Below the pieces are notes generated by a model. That model did not search any database. It had not been told where the DNA came from and saw only the letters and a program-made list of their open reading frames with translations. A program made the translations under genes and the position numbers. A DNA stretch of 64,000 bases from assembly GCA_024711325.1 (NCBI GenBank), contig JANJTC010000005.1, positions 124,001 to 188,000 of the forward strand. Reading direction: 5' to 3'. Every line of letters starts with the position of its first letter. The stretch's first letter is position 1. Shown here piece after piece: positions 10,045 through 18,009 of the stretch. This stretch comes from Bacteriovoracaceae bacterium. GTDB lineage: Bacteria > Bdellovibrionota > Bacteriovoracia > Bacteriovoracales > Bacteriovoracaceae.

Positions 10045-10341
10045 TCATCCCTGATTATTTTGAGATTCTCGAGCGCGCCACTCCTTATTCTCGGGTTCTT
10101 GGGGATCAATGATTCCACTGGGCGTTTCTTTTAATGGTAAGTCCAGATCATGCTCATTGATAGAATTCCTGATTTGTTTAAGCACCATATCTGTGGGTAT
10201 ATGAATTTTTTCAGTCACCAGAATCAGGATCTTATGGAGATCTCCCTTAGTACTTGAAAATTCTTCATCAGTGATCTCAGGCCAGTTCTTTTTTACCGCC
10301 TTTTCGAGCTGCTCATATTTAAGCTGATTATTTTCAAACAT
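10045..10341 (-). CDS. Small protein, possibly CsbD-like
   Basis: This is a 98-residue, charged, soluble protein with no signal peptide. The segment VKKNWPEITDEEF followed by a Gly-containing helix and VTEKIHIPTD loosely resembles the CsbD stress-protein pattern (W..LTDDD....G....L...I...YGI). That assignment is weak. It starts 9 bp after the stop of the sensor kinase and is almost certainly cotranscribed with it, so it may act in the same stress response. Confidence 0.55.
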   Translation of the reverse strand: MFENNQLKYEQLEKAVKKNWPEITDEEFSSTKGDLHKILILVTEKIHIPTDMVLKQIRNSINEHDLDLPLKETPSGIIDPQEPENKEWRARESQNNQG

Positions 10342-10350
10342 AAATCCTTC

Positions 10351-11538
10351 TTATCCTTCCATAAGACTTGGTGAGTCTTGAAAGGGTCTGGCATCCACTG
10401 GAATGTCCAAAGTGAAAGTTGTTCCACGTTTAAAATCACTGTCTAGGCCTACCGATCCTCCATGAGCTTCGGCCACACCTCGAACGAAGGCCAACCCCAA
10501 TCCCCAGCCTTTCTTGTTCTCTCGTTTAGCTTTTAAGGCCCGTCGATAAATTTGAAATATGGTTTCTTGTTCATTGGCCGGAATAGGAGGTCCCCAATTA
10601 TGTACTCGAAGAATCATCCTACCATCCTTCGCGATAATATTTACCGTGATTTTTGTCCCTGGATTTCCATACTTGATTGCATTGGAAAGCAAATTCTCGA
10701 GGGTACGTTTCAATGCTTCCTGATCCCAGTAACCTTCAGTCTTTTCTCCAACTAATTCAAACCTATCCCCTTGTTGGGCTTTGAATTCTACAAGCAGTTC
10801 TTGTGTAATAGTGTAAATGTCACAATAACTGAGTTTAAGAAAAAGCTTCTGACCATATTTGAGAGTGAGAGAGTCCAGCAGCTGACCAATCATTTGATCT
10901 ATCCGACGGTGATTATCTTTGATCCTTTGGGCATAGGTCACCACCTTGGGATTAGTTGGATTCCTTAAAATCATATCGGCCGCAATGCTGGCAGCATTAA
11001 GAGGATTCCTCAGGTCATGTGTGAGGGTTGCGACAAATTGCTCTTTAATTTCTGTCTTTACTAAGCTAAATCCCATCGCTGCATTAGTCATAGCATCATC
11101 AATTGCCGAATGAATATTTTCGGCCTCATCCTCGGATAATTCGATGTGTGCTTTGGAAAGAATATTGAAAAAAGCTCTTCGTAAGCATTTATATTCAATA
11201 ATTAAACTTTCTGGAGTGTAAACAGTCAGACGGGCGCGCTCACCACCATGCTCAAAAGACAGGGTATTTGATTCATTCACATTTCTGCGAGGATAATTAG
11301 GACTTAATACTTCTGCGAAATTTACAATGAAAGCGGGGATGGTATTTGTCAATATAGGATCCGGGACATTGTTTGCCTTAGCAATCCTCTGTCTTACATA
11401 GGTTTTCCATAAGTCCAATATGTCATCCACTTTGGCAATAATGGCCTTGGATTTTTCTGTTAACTTATCCTGATCTTTTAAGAGATCAGTTGCTAGAATG
11501 TTTTCACGAAAAGAATGATGCTCAAATTGATGATCCAT
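10351..11538 (-). CDS. Cytoplasmic sensor histidine kinase with RsbRD-like input domain
   Basis: The 395-residue protein lacks membrane segments. Residues about 20-150 resemble the RsbRD N-terminal sensor domain, ending in FEHGGERARLTVYTPESL and EYKCLRRAFFNIL. The HisKA domain carries the phospho-acceptor histidine in THDLRNPLNAASIAADMIL (about residue 175). The HATPase domain shows the N box (LENLLSNAIKYG), G1 (GPPIPANEQETIF) and G2 (GWGLGLAFVRGVAEAHGGS). No response regulator is adjacent, so the partner is elsewhere. It is followed after 9 bp by the small CsbD-like gene. Confidence 0.85.
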   Translation of the reverse strand: MDHQFEHHSFRENILATDLLKDQDKLTEKSKAIIAKVDDILDLWKTYVRQRIAKANNVPDPILTNTIPAFIVNFAEVLSPNYPRRNVNESNTLSFEHGGERARLTVYTPESLIIEYKCLRRAFFNILSKAHIELSEDEAENIHSAIDDAMTNAAMGFSLVKTEIKEQFVATLTHDLRNPLNAASIAADMILRNPTNPKVVTYAQRIKDNHRRIDQMIGQLLDSLTLKYGQKLFLKLSYCDIYTITQELLVEFKAQQGDRFELVGEKTEGYWDQEALKRTLENLLSNAIKYGNPGTKITVNIIAKDGRMILRVHNWGPPIPANEQETIFQIYRRALKAKRENKKGWGLGLAFVRGVAEAHGGSVGLDSDFKRGTTFTLDIPVDARPFQDSPSLMEG

Positions 11539-11603
11539 AACGCTTCATTTTAATCGTTAAGAATCAAGCCGTTGTTAAATTTTGACTTAAGAAAAAGCAG
11601 TTT

Positions 11604-11864
11604 TTATTTTCTATTCGATATACGTATTTGGTTAAGTGCTTTTTTGCAACGAAGTTCAGTAGGAACAAAGTCGGCCATCTTTTCAGTGCAGTGATAAACT
11701 TGTCCTCTACAACTGATAGTATGAGATTGCACTCCAATTAAGGTATTATCCCGCTTAACAACCTGAATTTCTTCTTCAGGACACCCAACGTGGCTCGTAA
11801 ATTTAGATTCAAAGGTTGAACAACCAACTATTAAAAAACTTAAGAAAAGCAATGTCATTTTCAT
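11604..11864 (-). CDS. Small lipoprotein, unknown function
   Basis: The product is 86 residues with a lipoprotein signal peptide (LIVGC, Cys15). The short mature part has four further cysteines (VGCPEEE, TISCRG, YHCTEK, LRCKKA), suggesting disulfides in the periplasm. No family is recognised. It is divergent from the barrel gene at 11973. Confidence 0.6.
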   Translation of the reverse strand: MKMTLLFLSFLIVGCSTFESKFTSHVGCPEEEIQVVKRDNTLIGVQSHTISCRGQVYHCTEKMADFVPTELRCKKALNQIRISNRK

Positions 11865-11972
11865 TTTTCAATTATCGGAAACTACAGCTTCGAACTTTAA
11901 TGCTTATAGTAATACTTCATTAACCAGGAGTGTCTTCACCTCATGCACTCAAAGCACTATAACCATACCTGA

Positions 11973-12884
11973 ATGAAGAGCTTACTAGCGGGCCTGTTAA
12001 TATTCTTCCATTTCAATTCGCAAGCTCAAACCAAATATGAACTTGAAAGGATTAATTTTTATCCGAAAGTTAAGGCCTATGTTGAAGTTGATTATTCTTA
12101 TAAAACTCATTTTATCAGTACACCGAATAATACTTTGAGAAGTAGTGAAGTACGAAACTACAGAAATATATTTAATTTAACGTACGCTCATAAATTGAAA
12201 TGGCTATTTATAGGGACAACAGTCTTATATGAAGTGGCATCAGAGAGTGCCGCTAATTATGGAATTCCCTCAAAAGACAGATTTTCCAGCCAAGGTTTCA
12301 AGGAGCCTGCTTTCTTCCTGAAAACTCGCTTGCGAGAGCAGCATGAAAACAAAGGTAATATCGATTTGTACCTTTCTTTTTCTGATAGTTACGGTTCAAG
12401 GGAAATTGGAAAAAGCTCAGCTAATCGTTTGAACGGTGGGAATTCTTTTACTGCGAGGATTAATCACGGAATGCATGAGAACGAATGGGAATTCAGCAAT
12501 AATCTAGACTATACATTTTTTGATGAAGGAGAAGAACATAATGAGTTTACTAAAATTAAACACGACTTAGGCTCATTCAGTATCTTCAATTATTTCTTCG
12601 TTGGTCAGTACCGGATTAATCCATGGCTTTTCTTAAATGCAGGGGTGGGATTTGAATACCGTACCGTCCAGGAAATATCTGACCGGCTGGGTGAAAAACG
12701 TGAAATTCAGGAAGGGACAGGAAGCCGCTTTCAACTGGGAATTAAAAGACCTTTAAGTGAATGGTCATTAGTAGAATTAGGATATGAGCTTAGACGCAGC
12801 AGTTATTTTGTTAATGGAAAATCGAGTTTTGATGGTGACTCGATCCAGAATTTGATATTTCTGTCCTATATTCATGGATTTTAA
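11973..12884 (+). CDS. Putative outer-membrane beta-barrel protein
   Basis: This 303-residue protein has an N-terminal signal peptide ending near FHFNSQAQ. Alternating hydrophobic/polar strands rich in Tyr, Phe and Trp run to the C-terminus, and the last residues (IFLSYIHGF) end in Phe, as in many outer-membrane barrels. No specific family is recognised. Its stop overlaps the stop of the opposite gene by 4 bp (12881-12884). Confidence 0.6.
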   Translation: MKSLLAGLLIFFHFNSQAQTKYELERINFYPKVKAYVEVDYSYKTHFISTPNNTLRSSEVRNYRNIFNLTYAHKLKWLFIGTTVLYEVASESAANYGIPSKDRFSSQGFKEPAFFLKTRLREQHENKGNIDLYLSFSDSYGSREIGKSSANRLNGGNSFTARINHGMHENEWEFSNNLDYTFFDEGEEHNEFTKIKHDLGSFSIFNYFFVGQYRINPWLFLNAGVGFEYRTVQEISDRLGEKREIQEGTGSRFQLGIKRPLSEWSLVELGYELRRSSYFVNGKSSFDGDSIQNLIFLSYIHGF

Positions 12885-13405
12885 AATCTTTGTTTGAAAC
12901 CTAGAGCGAGGGAGACTTCATCCTGAGGATTAATAACTCTGCTGTTATTAAATAAATTGACGATAGTGATATCATTTATGCCAGCTTCCATATAAAAAAG
13001 TTTTGATTCTTTTTTATTATAGGCCACGGTTATTCCCAGATTCAAAAGCCCACGTATTGAACCTATGGGATAGTAACTATCCGGAGCTGTCCCATAATCA
13101 TGAGTGTGATATTTAATTCCCAATACATGAAACACATTTAATCCAGCGTGCATGGCGATTCGTTTCCAGTGGAAGAATTCATAAGTTTGTCTCAAGGTAA
13201 CTGTTTCGATGAGTGGCCCGCCAGAAACCTCTGATGGTACAAATCCATACATACCACCAATGGAATAACGAGAAAATTCTTTCCCAAGTCCAAGGGAGAT
13301 AAGTCCCACTTCACCAGCAAACTGTGAATTAAAGTGATTGATATAAGTTAAGGCATTGGCCTGAATTGAGAGAAGCATGCCAAGGCTAAAAATCCACTTT
13401 TTGAT
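12881..13405 (-). CDS. Small outer-membrane/secreted protein, probable ATC start
   Basis: The first ATG (13378) would leave a decapitated signal peptide (MLLSIQANA). Nine codons upstream in frame is ATC (13405-13403), placed 8 nt after a perfect AGGAGG (13419-13414). Starting there gives M-KKWIFSLG-MLLSIQANA, a textbook signal sequence, for a 174-residue product. No ATG, GTG or TTG lies in this frame near the Shine-Dalgarno. The mature protein is rich in aromatic beta strands and ends LALGFKQRF, like a small 8-stranded barrel. The start overlaps the end of the upstream phosphoesterase gene by 20 bp, suggesting coupled translation. Confidence 0.65.
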   Translation of the reverse strand: MKKWIFSLGMLLSIQANALTYINHFNSQFAGEVGLISLGLGKEFSRYSIGGMYGFVPSEVSGGPLIETVTLRQTYEFFHWKRIAMHAGLNVFHVLGIKYHTHDYGTAPDSYYPIGSIRGLLNLGITVAYNKKESKLFYMEAGINDITIVNLFNNSRVINPQDEVSLALGFKQRF

Positions 13406-14165
13406 GTTGAATTCCTCCTGGCCCGATCATTAACTCGAAATAGGAGCCCTTTGAGGGAGCTCCTATTGTTATGTGAGTGGCCCTTCCAAAGGTCGATTCT
13501 TCCGGCGTATGGTTGTGGCCTGTGAAGAAATAGTGAATGTTATGAAAATCGACCAGCTCTTGCCATCTTTTGATTTGATCGTCAGTGAATCTATCTCGAT
13601 CATTGGGTGGCACATGGGCTATGAGGATACGTTCACTCGCGTTTGATTCAAAAAGGCGAGCTTCTACCCATGCGGTGTCAGGTACCGTTCCGGAATTTTC
13701 CCAGTTGTTATTGTCAAAAATGATGAACTGGATCCCCTTATAGGAGAAAGCGAAATCTCGATGCCCAAACATTTTTTTATAAATGGGATCCCCATTGGCA
13801 AGAAGGTCGTGATTACCCACTGCCACTAGGTAAGGATATATAAGCTTATTTAAAAAACGTCGTGAATTATCGTATTCCTCGAGAAGTCCGAGGTTTGTTA
13901 TGTCTCCTGCCACTATGACAAAACTGAATGGACCACGGGAATTGATCGTGTCAATCATATCTGCCAGTTCTTCATAGTAATTATGAGTATCAGCAATCAG
14001 AGCGATTTTGAAATTAGGAGATTCTGTGGCTTCTTGTATTTCAATTCGTGCCAGATTAACGGCGTTAAGTTTTTGTTTTGGCGTATCTGCTGAATAAGTT
14101 GAAAGTTTGTACTTACAACTTGAGAATGAAAGAAAAATGGTAAGGCATAAAAAAAACTTCACCAT
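13386..14165 (-). CDS. Metallophosphoesterase lipoprotein
   Basis: The calcineurin-like phosphoesterase motifs are all present: IADTHN (DxH), VAGDIT (GD), VGNHDLL (GNHD), IAHVPP (H) and FTGHNHTPE (GHxH). A dimetal site is therefore intact, and the enzyme should hydrolyse phosphomono- or diesters outside the cytoplasm. The start at 14165 puts a lipoprotein signal (LSFSSC, Cys17) at the N-terminus; an upstream ATG at 14225 would add 20 residues before the signal. The ribosome binding site is weak either way. The downstream gene starts inside its 3' end. Confidence 0.85.
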   Translation of the reverse strand: MVKFFLCLTIFLSFSSCKYKLSTYSADTPKQKLNAVNLARIEIQEATESPNFKIALIADTHNYYEELADMIDTINSRGPFSFVIVAGDITNLGLLEEYDNSRRFLNKLIYPYLVAVGNHDLLANGDPIYKKMFGHRDFAFSYKGIQFIIFDNNNWENSGTVPDTAWVEARLFESNASERILIAHVPPNDRDRFTDDQIKRWQELVDFHNIHYFFTGHNHTPEESTFGRATHITIGAPSKGSYFELMIGPGGIQHQKVDF

Positions 14166-14304
14166 GTGCTTTGATATCACTATCCGGCCGTAGTGCCAAA
14201 TTAGTTGCATCATATTGGTTTGCATCGAGCAACCAACCCTAAATCATTCTTAATTCAGTTATGGAGGATGTTTAAAGTTAGCTATAGGGCATACCATTAA
14301 GTGT

Positions 14305-15315
14305 ATGAGAACTTTAACTTTACTTTTTCTCTCTATTTTTATTTTTCAAAATTGTTCGAAACCAAAGGCCACAGTTTTTGAAGATAAGCGTTTGGCACAA
14401 GAAGAGGTAGTTAAGCTTTGTTTTATAGGCGATTTAGGAAAGGATTCGCCCCACCAGCAAATTATGGCTGATGCTTTAGGCAGGGAAGAATGTCATCGAA
14501 TCTTTTTCTTAGGTGATCTGGTCTATCCAAAAGGGATTAGTTCCGTGGATGATCCCGAATTCGAAAAGAAGTTCTTGGATTATTATAAACCTTTATTAGA
14601 TCAAGATCCGAATCTGATTATCCCTTTGGTCCTTGGCAATCATGATCACAAAAAAGACCCTTCGGCCTGGAAAGATGTAAGTAAGCGTTATGAAGGTTTC
14701 TTTTTCCCCAACTATTATTACATGATTGACTATGGAGGCCTCTGTCTGGTGGCACTTGATACCAGCTTTTATTATTACACTGAAAAAGTTCTTGAAGCTA
14801 CAGAACAGGCAAGCTGGCTTTTTCAATTACAATCCAGGCTAAAAGATTGTGAAGTAAAAGTTGCCGTTACACATCACCCGCTTAAAGGTAATGGCTATGA
14901 CAAAACCGATGACTGGGAAGGTGCGACCGGGCCATTGAAAGCTTTTCTTGAGACTTATATAATCGGTAAGTTTGATATACATGTTGCCGGACATGTTCAT
15001 GTCTTAGTCGATGATGGCAGGGATGAGAAAACACGCATGTTGATTAGTGGTGCCGGTGGAGAAAATCGCAGCGGAGGTAGATCTGGATTTGTGGTTCTTA
15101 GATGGGAGCCCCATAATCCGAAGCGGATTGGTTATTCTTTAAGGTACATTGATACCGAAGTTAATGTTTTTGATGAATCCCAACCTGAAACTGAACAAGA
15201 GCGGCAGGAAGAAGTCGTCTCCGAACAAGATGAACATATCATTTATAAAGACCGTGTAGAGCCTTGGTGGCCGTCAAAATGGGTTCAAACTCTATTGGAT
15301 AGATTTAGGAAGTGA
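14305..15315 (+). CDS. Purple-acid-phosphatase-like metallophosphoesterase lipoprotein
   Basis: The product is 336 residues with a lipoprotein signal (IFQNC, Cys17). The phosphoesterase motifs are CFIGDLG, FFLGDLVYP, LVLGNHDHKK, AVTHHPLKG and AGHVHVLV. The arrangement, with Tyr after the second GD motif, resembles the tartrate-resistant/purple acid phosphatase branch. A Glu/Asp-rich tail follows residue 290. It is divergent from another metallophosphoesterase lipoprotein at 13386, but the two belong to different subfamilies. Confidence 0.82.
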   Translation: MRTLTLLFLSIFIFQNCSKPKATVFEDKRLAQEEVVKLCFIGDLGKDSPHQQIMADALGREECHRIFFLGDLVYPKGISSVDDPEFEKKFLDYYKPLLDQDPNLIIPLVLGNHDHKKDPSAWKDVSKRYEGFFFPNYYYMIDYGGLCLVALDTSFYYYTEKVLEATEQASWLFQLQSRLKDCEVKVAVTHHPLKGNGYDKTDDWEGATGPLKAFLETYIIGKFDIHVAGHVHVLVDDGRDEKTRMLISGAGGENRSGGRSGFVVLRWEPHNPKRIGYSLRYIDTEVNVFDESQPETEQERQEEVVSEQDEHIIYKDRVEPWWPSKWVQTLLDRFRK

Positions 15316-15356
15316 TCATTTTTACAATCTAAGAAGACCAGGGTAAAAGTGGTCTC

Positions 15357-15998
15357 ATGAATTCGATTAATCCATATTTCACATTCAACTATACCCAACC
15401 AGAAGAATATCGATTTTCTCACGATTCAGTTTTTCTTGCTCGTAAAGTGTTCGAGTTGTTTCCAGGGGAATTAGAAGGATTTTCAGCTTTAGATCTATGT
15501 GCAGGTTGCGGGATAGTTGGTCTCGATTTTCTTTATCATTGTAAGTCTGCTGGAAAAATAATGCCGGCGAGTTTTGATTTTTTAGAAGTTCAGAGTATTT
15601 ACCATGAATATTTCAAAAAAAATCTCCTTGAATTTGGTTCCAAATTACCTTTAATTAATTTTCTAAACCAGAATTATGAAATCCTGAAAGATGAGTCTAA
15701 TCAACATCGTTATGATCTCATAGTGAGTAATCCCCCATATTTCAGAGTTAATCAAGGTATACTCTCTCCTTCAGGGTTTAAAAACCGATGTCGCTTTTTC
15801 ATCGATTCGGACTTTAAAAATCTTATAGAGGCGATTGATAACACACTTAAACCTCATGGATCTGCTTATATCTTACTGCGCGATCTACAGAATCACGGTG
15901 TAAATCCCTTAAATGAAGCACGAAAAATTCTTGGAGGAATGCGTTCAATTTCAGTGGTTGATAATATTCGGGGAACTCCACTCGTGCTGATAAAATAG
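15357..15998 (+). CDS. TrmN6-like N6-adenine RNA methyltransferase
   Basis: This 213-residue class I SAM-dependent methyltransferase has SAM motif I LDLCAGCGIVGLD (residues 45-57) and the catalytic NPPY at 125-128 (LIVSNPPYFRVN), typical of N6-adenine or N-specific enzymes. The N-terminal part (QPEEYRFSHDSVFLA) matches the tRNA1(Val) A37 methyltransferase (TrmN6/YfiC) group. The tRNA target is therefore likely but not proven. It is slightly shorter than E. coli TrmN6. Confidence 0.75.
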   Translation: MNSINPYFTFNYTQPEEYRFSHDSVFLARKVFELFPGELEGFSALDLCAGCGIVGLDFLYHCKSAGKIMPASFDFLEVQSIYHEYFKKNLLEFGSKLPLINFLNQNYEILKDESNQHRYDLIVSNPPYFRVNQGILSPSGFKNRCRFFIDSDFKNLIEAIDNTLKPHGSAYILLRDLQNHGVNPLNEARKILGGMRSISVVDNIRGTPLVLIK

Positions 15999-16007
15999 GG
16001 ACTCTAT

Positions 16008-16868
16008 CTATAGATTTCGAATCAAGTAAATGAAGTCTGCGATTCTGCCATACTTAGGATGAGGTTTTAGTAACGTTTCAATATGTTCACTGGAAAGCCT
16101 GCTGGCATCGATTAGTTTTATCGAAACAACTTTTTCTTCTCCATACAGCTTGAGCCGAGGGATGACACCTTCATTATAGTCACTGTGAAAGGAACCAACT
16201 ATGAGAAATTTTTGCTCTTCTTTCGATACGCTACTCATAACTTTGCCAAGAACACAATCCGTGAAGTACTGTGCTTCATAATATCGCTTTAGTTCCTCTA
16301 AGGACACATGATCCTGCATAGCGATTGCGAATCGCTCCCAGTAATTATCACCGGGCCTCATACAGTGCTCAGGAATCAATTCGGGGTTAAGGGCCGAGAG
16401 GCCTTGCTGAGTAATTATTCTTTTCCATTCTCGTGGAGCGTTGCCGGCAATGAGTGTTCCGTCGAAAAGTTTCAGACTTTCAAGAAAGGGCAGGTAGACT
16501 CGATGTTTACTTGCAGTGTTTTCGTTTTTAAAAAGGTCCAGTAGAAAATCATCGGAGGTACTCTCACCACTTTTCCACTGTTCAAGTGCCAGGTCTACTC
16601 GCTTTTGGTCTGGATAATCCAAAAATTCCCATGTAGCGGAATGCCTTCCTTCAGTTCGATGATGCTCAACAATCCATTTAATAAGATCTTCCTCAGCTTT
16701 TTGTATCGCCAAGGAGTAATGTTCTTCTCCAAAGACGATAGTACCTTTAGCGGGTGTACGTTGAAGTAGAGTTTCTCTATCTATCTTTTCACCCGATCTC
16801 AGGTCGTGGATTTCGATATCGGCCAAGGCACATGACATAAGTAGCATTGATATTAATAGATTAATCAT
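16008..16868 (-). CDS. ChaN-like haem-binding-family protein
   Basis: The product is 286 residues with an export signal; LLMSCALAD could be read either as a lipobox (LMSC) or a signal peptidase I site (ALA). The body matches the ChaN/DUF399 (Tiki-related) family: IVFGEEHYSLAIQ near the start, WEFLDYPDQKRVD and IVGSFHSDYNEGVIPRLK near the end. Some members bind haem; others are suspected metalloproteases. Iron uptake is only a family-level suggestion. Confidence 0.7.
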   Translation of the reverse strand: MINLLISMLLMSCALADIEIHDLRSGEKIDRETLLQRTPAKGTIVFGEEHYSLAIQKAEEDLIKWIVEHHRTEGRHSATWEFLDYPDQKRVDLALEQWKSGESTSDDFLLDLFKNENTASKHRVYLPFLESLKLFDGTLIAGNAPREWKRIITQQGLSALNPELIPEHCMRPGDNYWERFAIAMQDHVSLEELKRYYEAQYFTDCVLGKVMSSVSKEEQKFLIVGSFHSDYNEGVIPRLKLYGEEKVVSIKLIDASRLSSEHIETLLKPHPKYGRIADFIYLIRNL

Positions 16869-16954
16869 CCCCGAATTATGAACAAACTAAGACCTTTTGC
16901 ACAGATACCCAGAAACTGACATTAGTCAGGCAGAGGGAAGAAATTACAAAACGA

Positions 16955-16981
16955 GTATACAATATGCTCTAAAACGTATAC
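16955..16981 (+). promoter_or_regulatory. Paired GTATAC palindromes, candidate autoregulatory operator
   Basis: Two identical 6-bp palindromes GTATAC lie at 16955-16960 and 16976-16981, exactly 21 bp apart (two helical turns). The second ends 9 bp before the ATG of the ParD-like gene. Ribbon-helix-helix antitoxins typically bind such helically phased palindromes at their own promoters. Confidence 0.45.
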
Positions 16982-16990
16982 AGATTAGCC

Positions 16991-17209
16991 ATGGGCATAG
17001 TTAAAATATCAGATGAAATTCACTCTCAACTCAGAAAAGCTTCAAAAGCTCTTGATCGATCTCTCAATTCTCAAGCTGAGCACTGGTTAAAAATTGGTAT
17101 GCTAAGTGAATTATATCGAGACAAGTCATACGAAGAATTAAGAAACATTCTTTTTGAAAATGATAATCTTTCAATCGAAAGTATTCTCAAAAGGGCCAAG
17201 AAGAAATGA
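16991..17209 (+). CDS. ParD-like ribbon-helix-helix protein
   Basis: This 72-residue protein begins with a ribbon-helix-helix pattern (GIVKISDEIHSQLRKASKAL, then RSLNSQAEHWLKIG), as in the ParD-like family of putative antitoxins. The C-terminal half is acidic then basic (SIESILKRAKKK). The stop overlaps the start of the methionine aminopeptidase gene by 4 bp (ATGA), so the two are translationally coupled. ParD-like genes of this family are, to my recollection, often found next to type I methionine aminopeptidases. Paired palindromes upstream suggest self-repression. Confidence 0.8.
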   Translation: MGIVKISDEIHSQLRKASKALDRSLNSQAEHWLKIGMLSELYRDKSYEELRNILFENDNLSIESILKRAKKK

Positions 17210-17991
17210 TCAATATAAAATCAGAGCAAGATATTATACTTTATCGGGAGACTGGTAAAATAGCCGCAGAGATTCTAACCATCCTTAAAGACCATGTGAA
17301 GGCGGGAGTTGATACTTATACGCTTGCAAAATATGCTGAAGATTTAATCATCAATAAGTATCAGGCCATACCATCATCTATTGGCCAGTATGATTTTAAG
17401 TTTGCGCTCAATAGTTCTATCAATAATGTGATCTGCCACGGCGTTCCTTCAAAAGATGATGTGCTTAAAGACGGGGATATTATAAATCTTGATTTAACTG
17501 TTAAAAAGCACGGCTTCATAGCTGACACTTCCCGCATGTATAAAGTGGGTGAAGTCACTCCAGAAGCTCGCCATTTATGTAAAGTGGCTCATGAATGCAT
17601 GTGGAAAGGCATCGAACAAGTTCGTCCAGGTAATACTGTTGGAGATATTGGCCACGCCATTCAGAGACATGCAACTCGAAACGATCATACGGTTGTTCGG
17701 GAGTACTGTGGACACGGTATAGGACAAAAGATGCATGAAGATCCTCAAATTGCCCATTATGGAACAAAAGGTAAGGGACAGGTACTTAAGAAAGGTATGA
17801 CTTTTACCATTGAACCTATGATTAACCAGGGTTCAAGACAGATAGCGCATCTAGCGGATGATTGGACAGTCGTAACAAAAGACGGGAAATTATCTGCTCA
17901 GTGGGAACATACAGTCCTTGTGACGGATAACGGTTACGAAATATTAACCCTACGAAAAGAGGAAGCTGAAGAGTTTTCTAAATGGTTTTAG
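17206..17991 (+). CDS. map: Type I methionine aminopeptidase
   Basis: The 261-residue enzyme removes N-terminal methionine from nascent proteins. All metal ligands and catalytic histidines are present: His78, Asp96, Asp107, His170, His177, Glu203 and Glu234 (each one less than in E. coli MetAP). The motifs are ICHGVPS, LDLTVKKHGFIADTSRM, EYCGHGIGQKMHEDP, FTIEPMI and QWEHTVLV. It is encoded behind a ParD-like protein rather than with ribosomal proteins, so it may be an accessory copy; a housekeeping copy would lie outside this window. Confidence 0.95.
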   Translation: MINIKSEQDIILYRETGKIAAEILTILKDHVKAGVDTYTLAKYAEDLIINKYQAIPSSIGQYDFKFALNSSINNVICHGVPSKDDVLKDGDIINLDLTVKKHGFIADTSRMYKVGEVTPEARHLCKVAHECMWKGIEQVRPGNTVGDIGHAIQRHATRNDHTVVREYCGHGIGQKMHEDPQIAHYGTKGKGQVLKKGMTFTIEPMINQGSRQIAHLADDWTVVTKDGKLSAQWEHTVLVTDNGYEILTLRKEEAEEFSKWF

Positions 17992-18009
17992 TTTTAAGTT
18001 CATCCGAAG

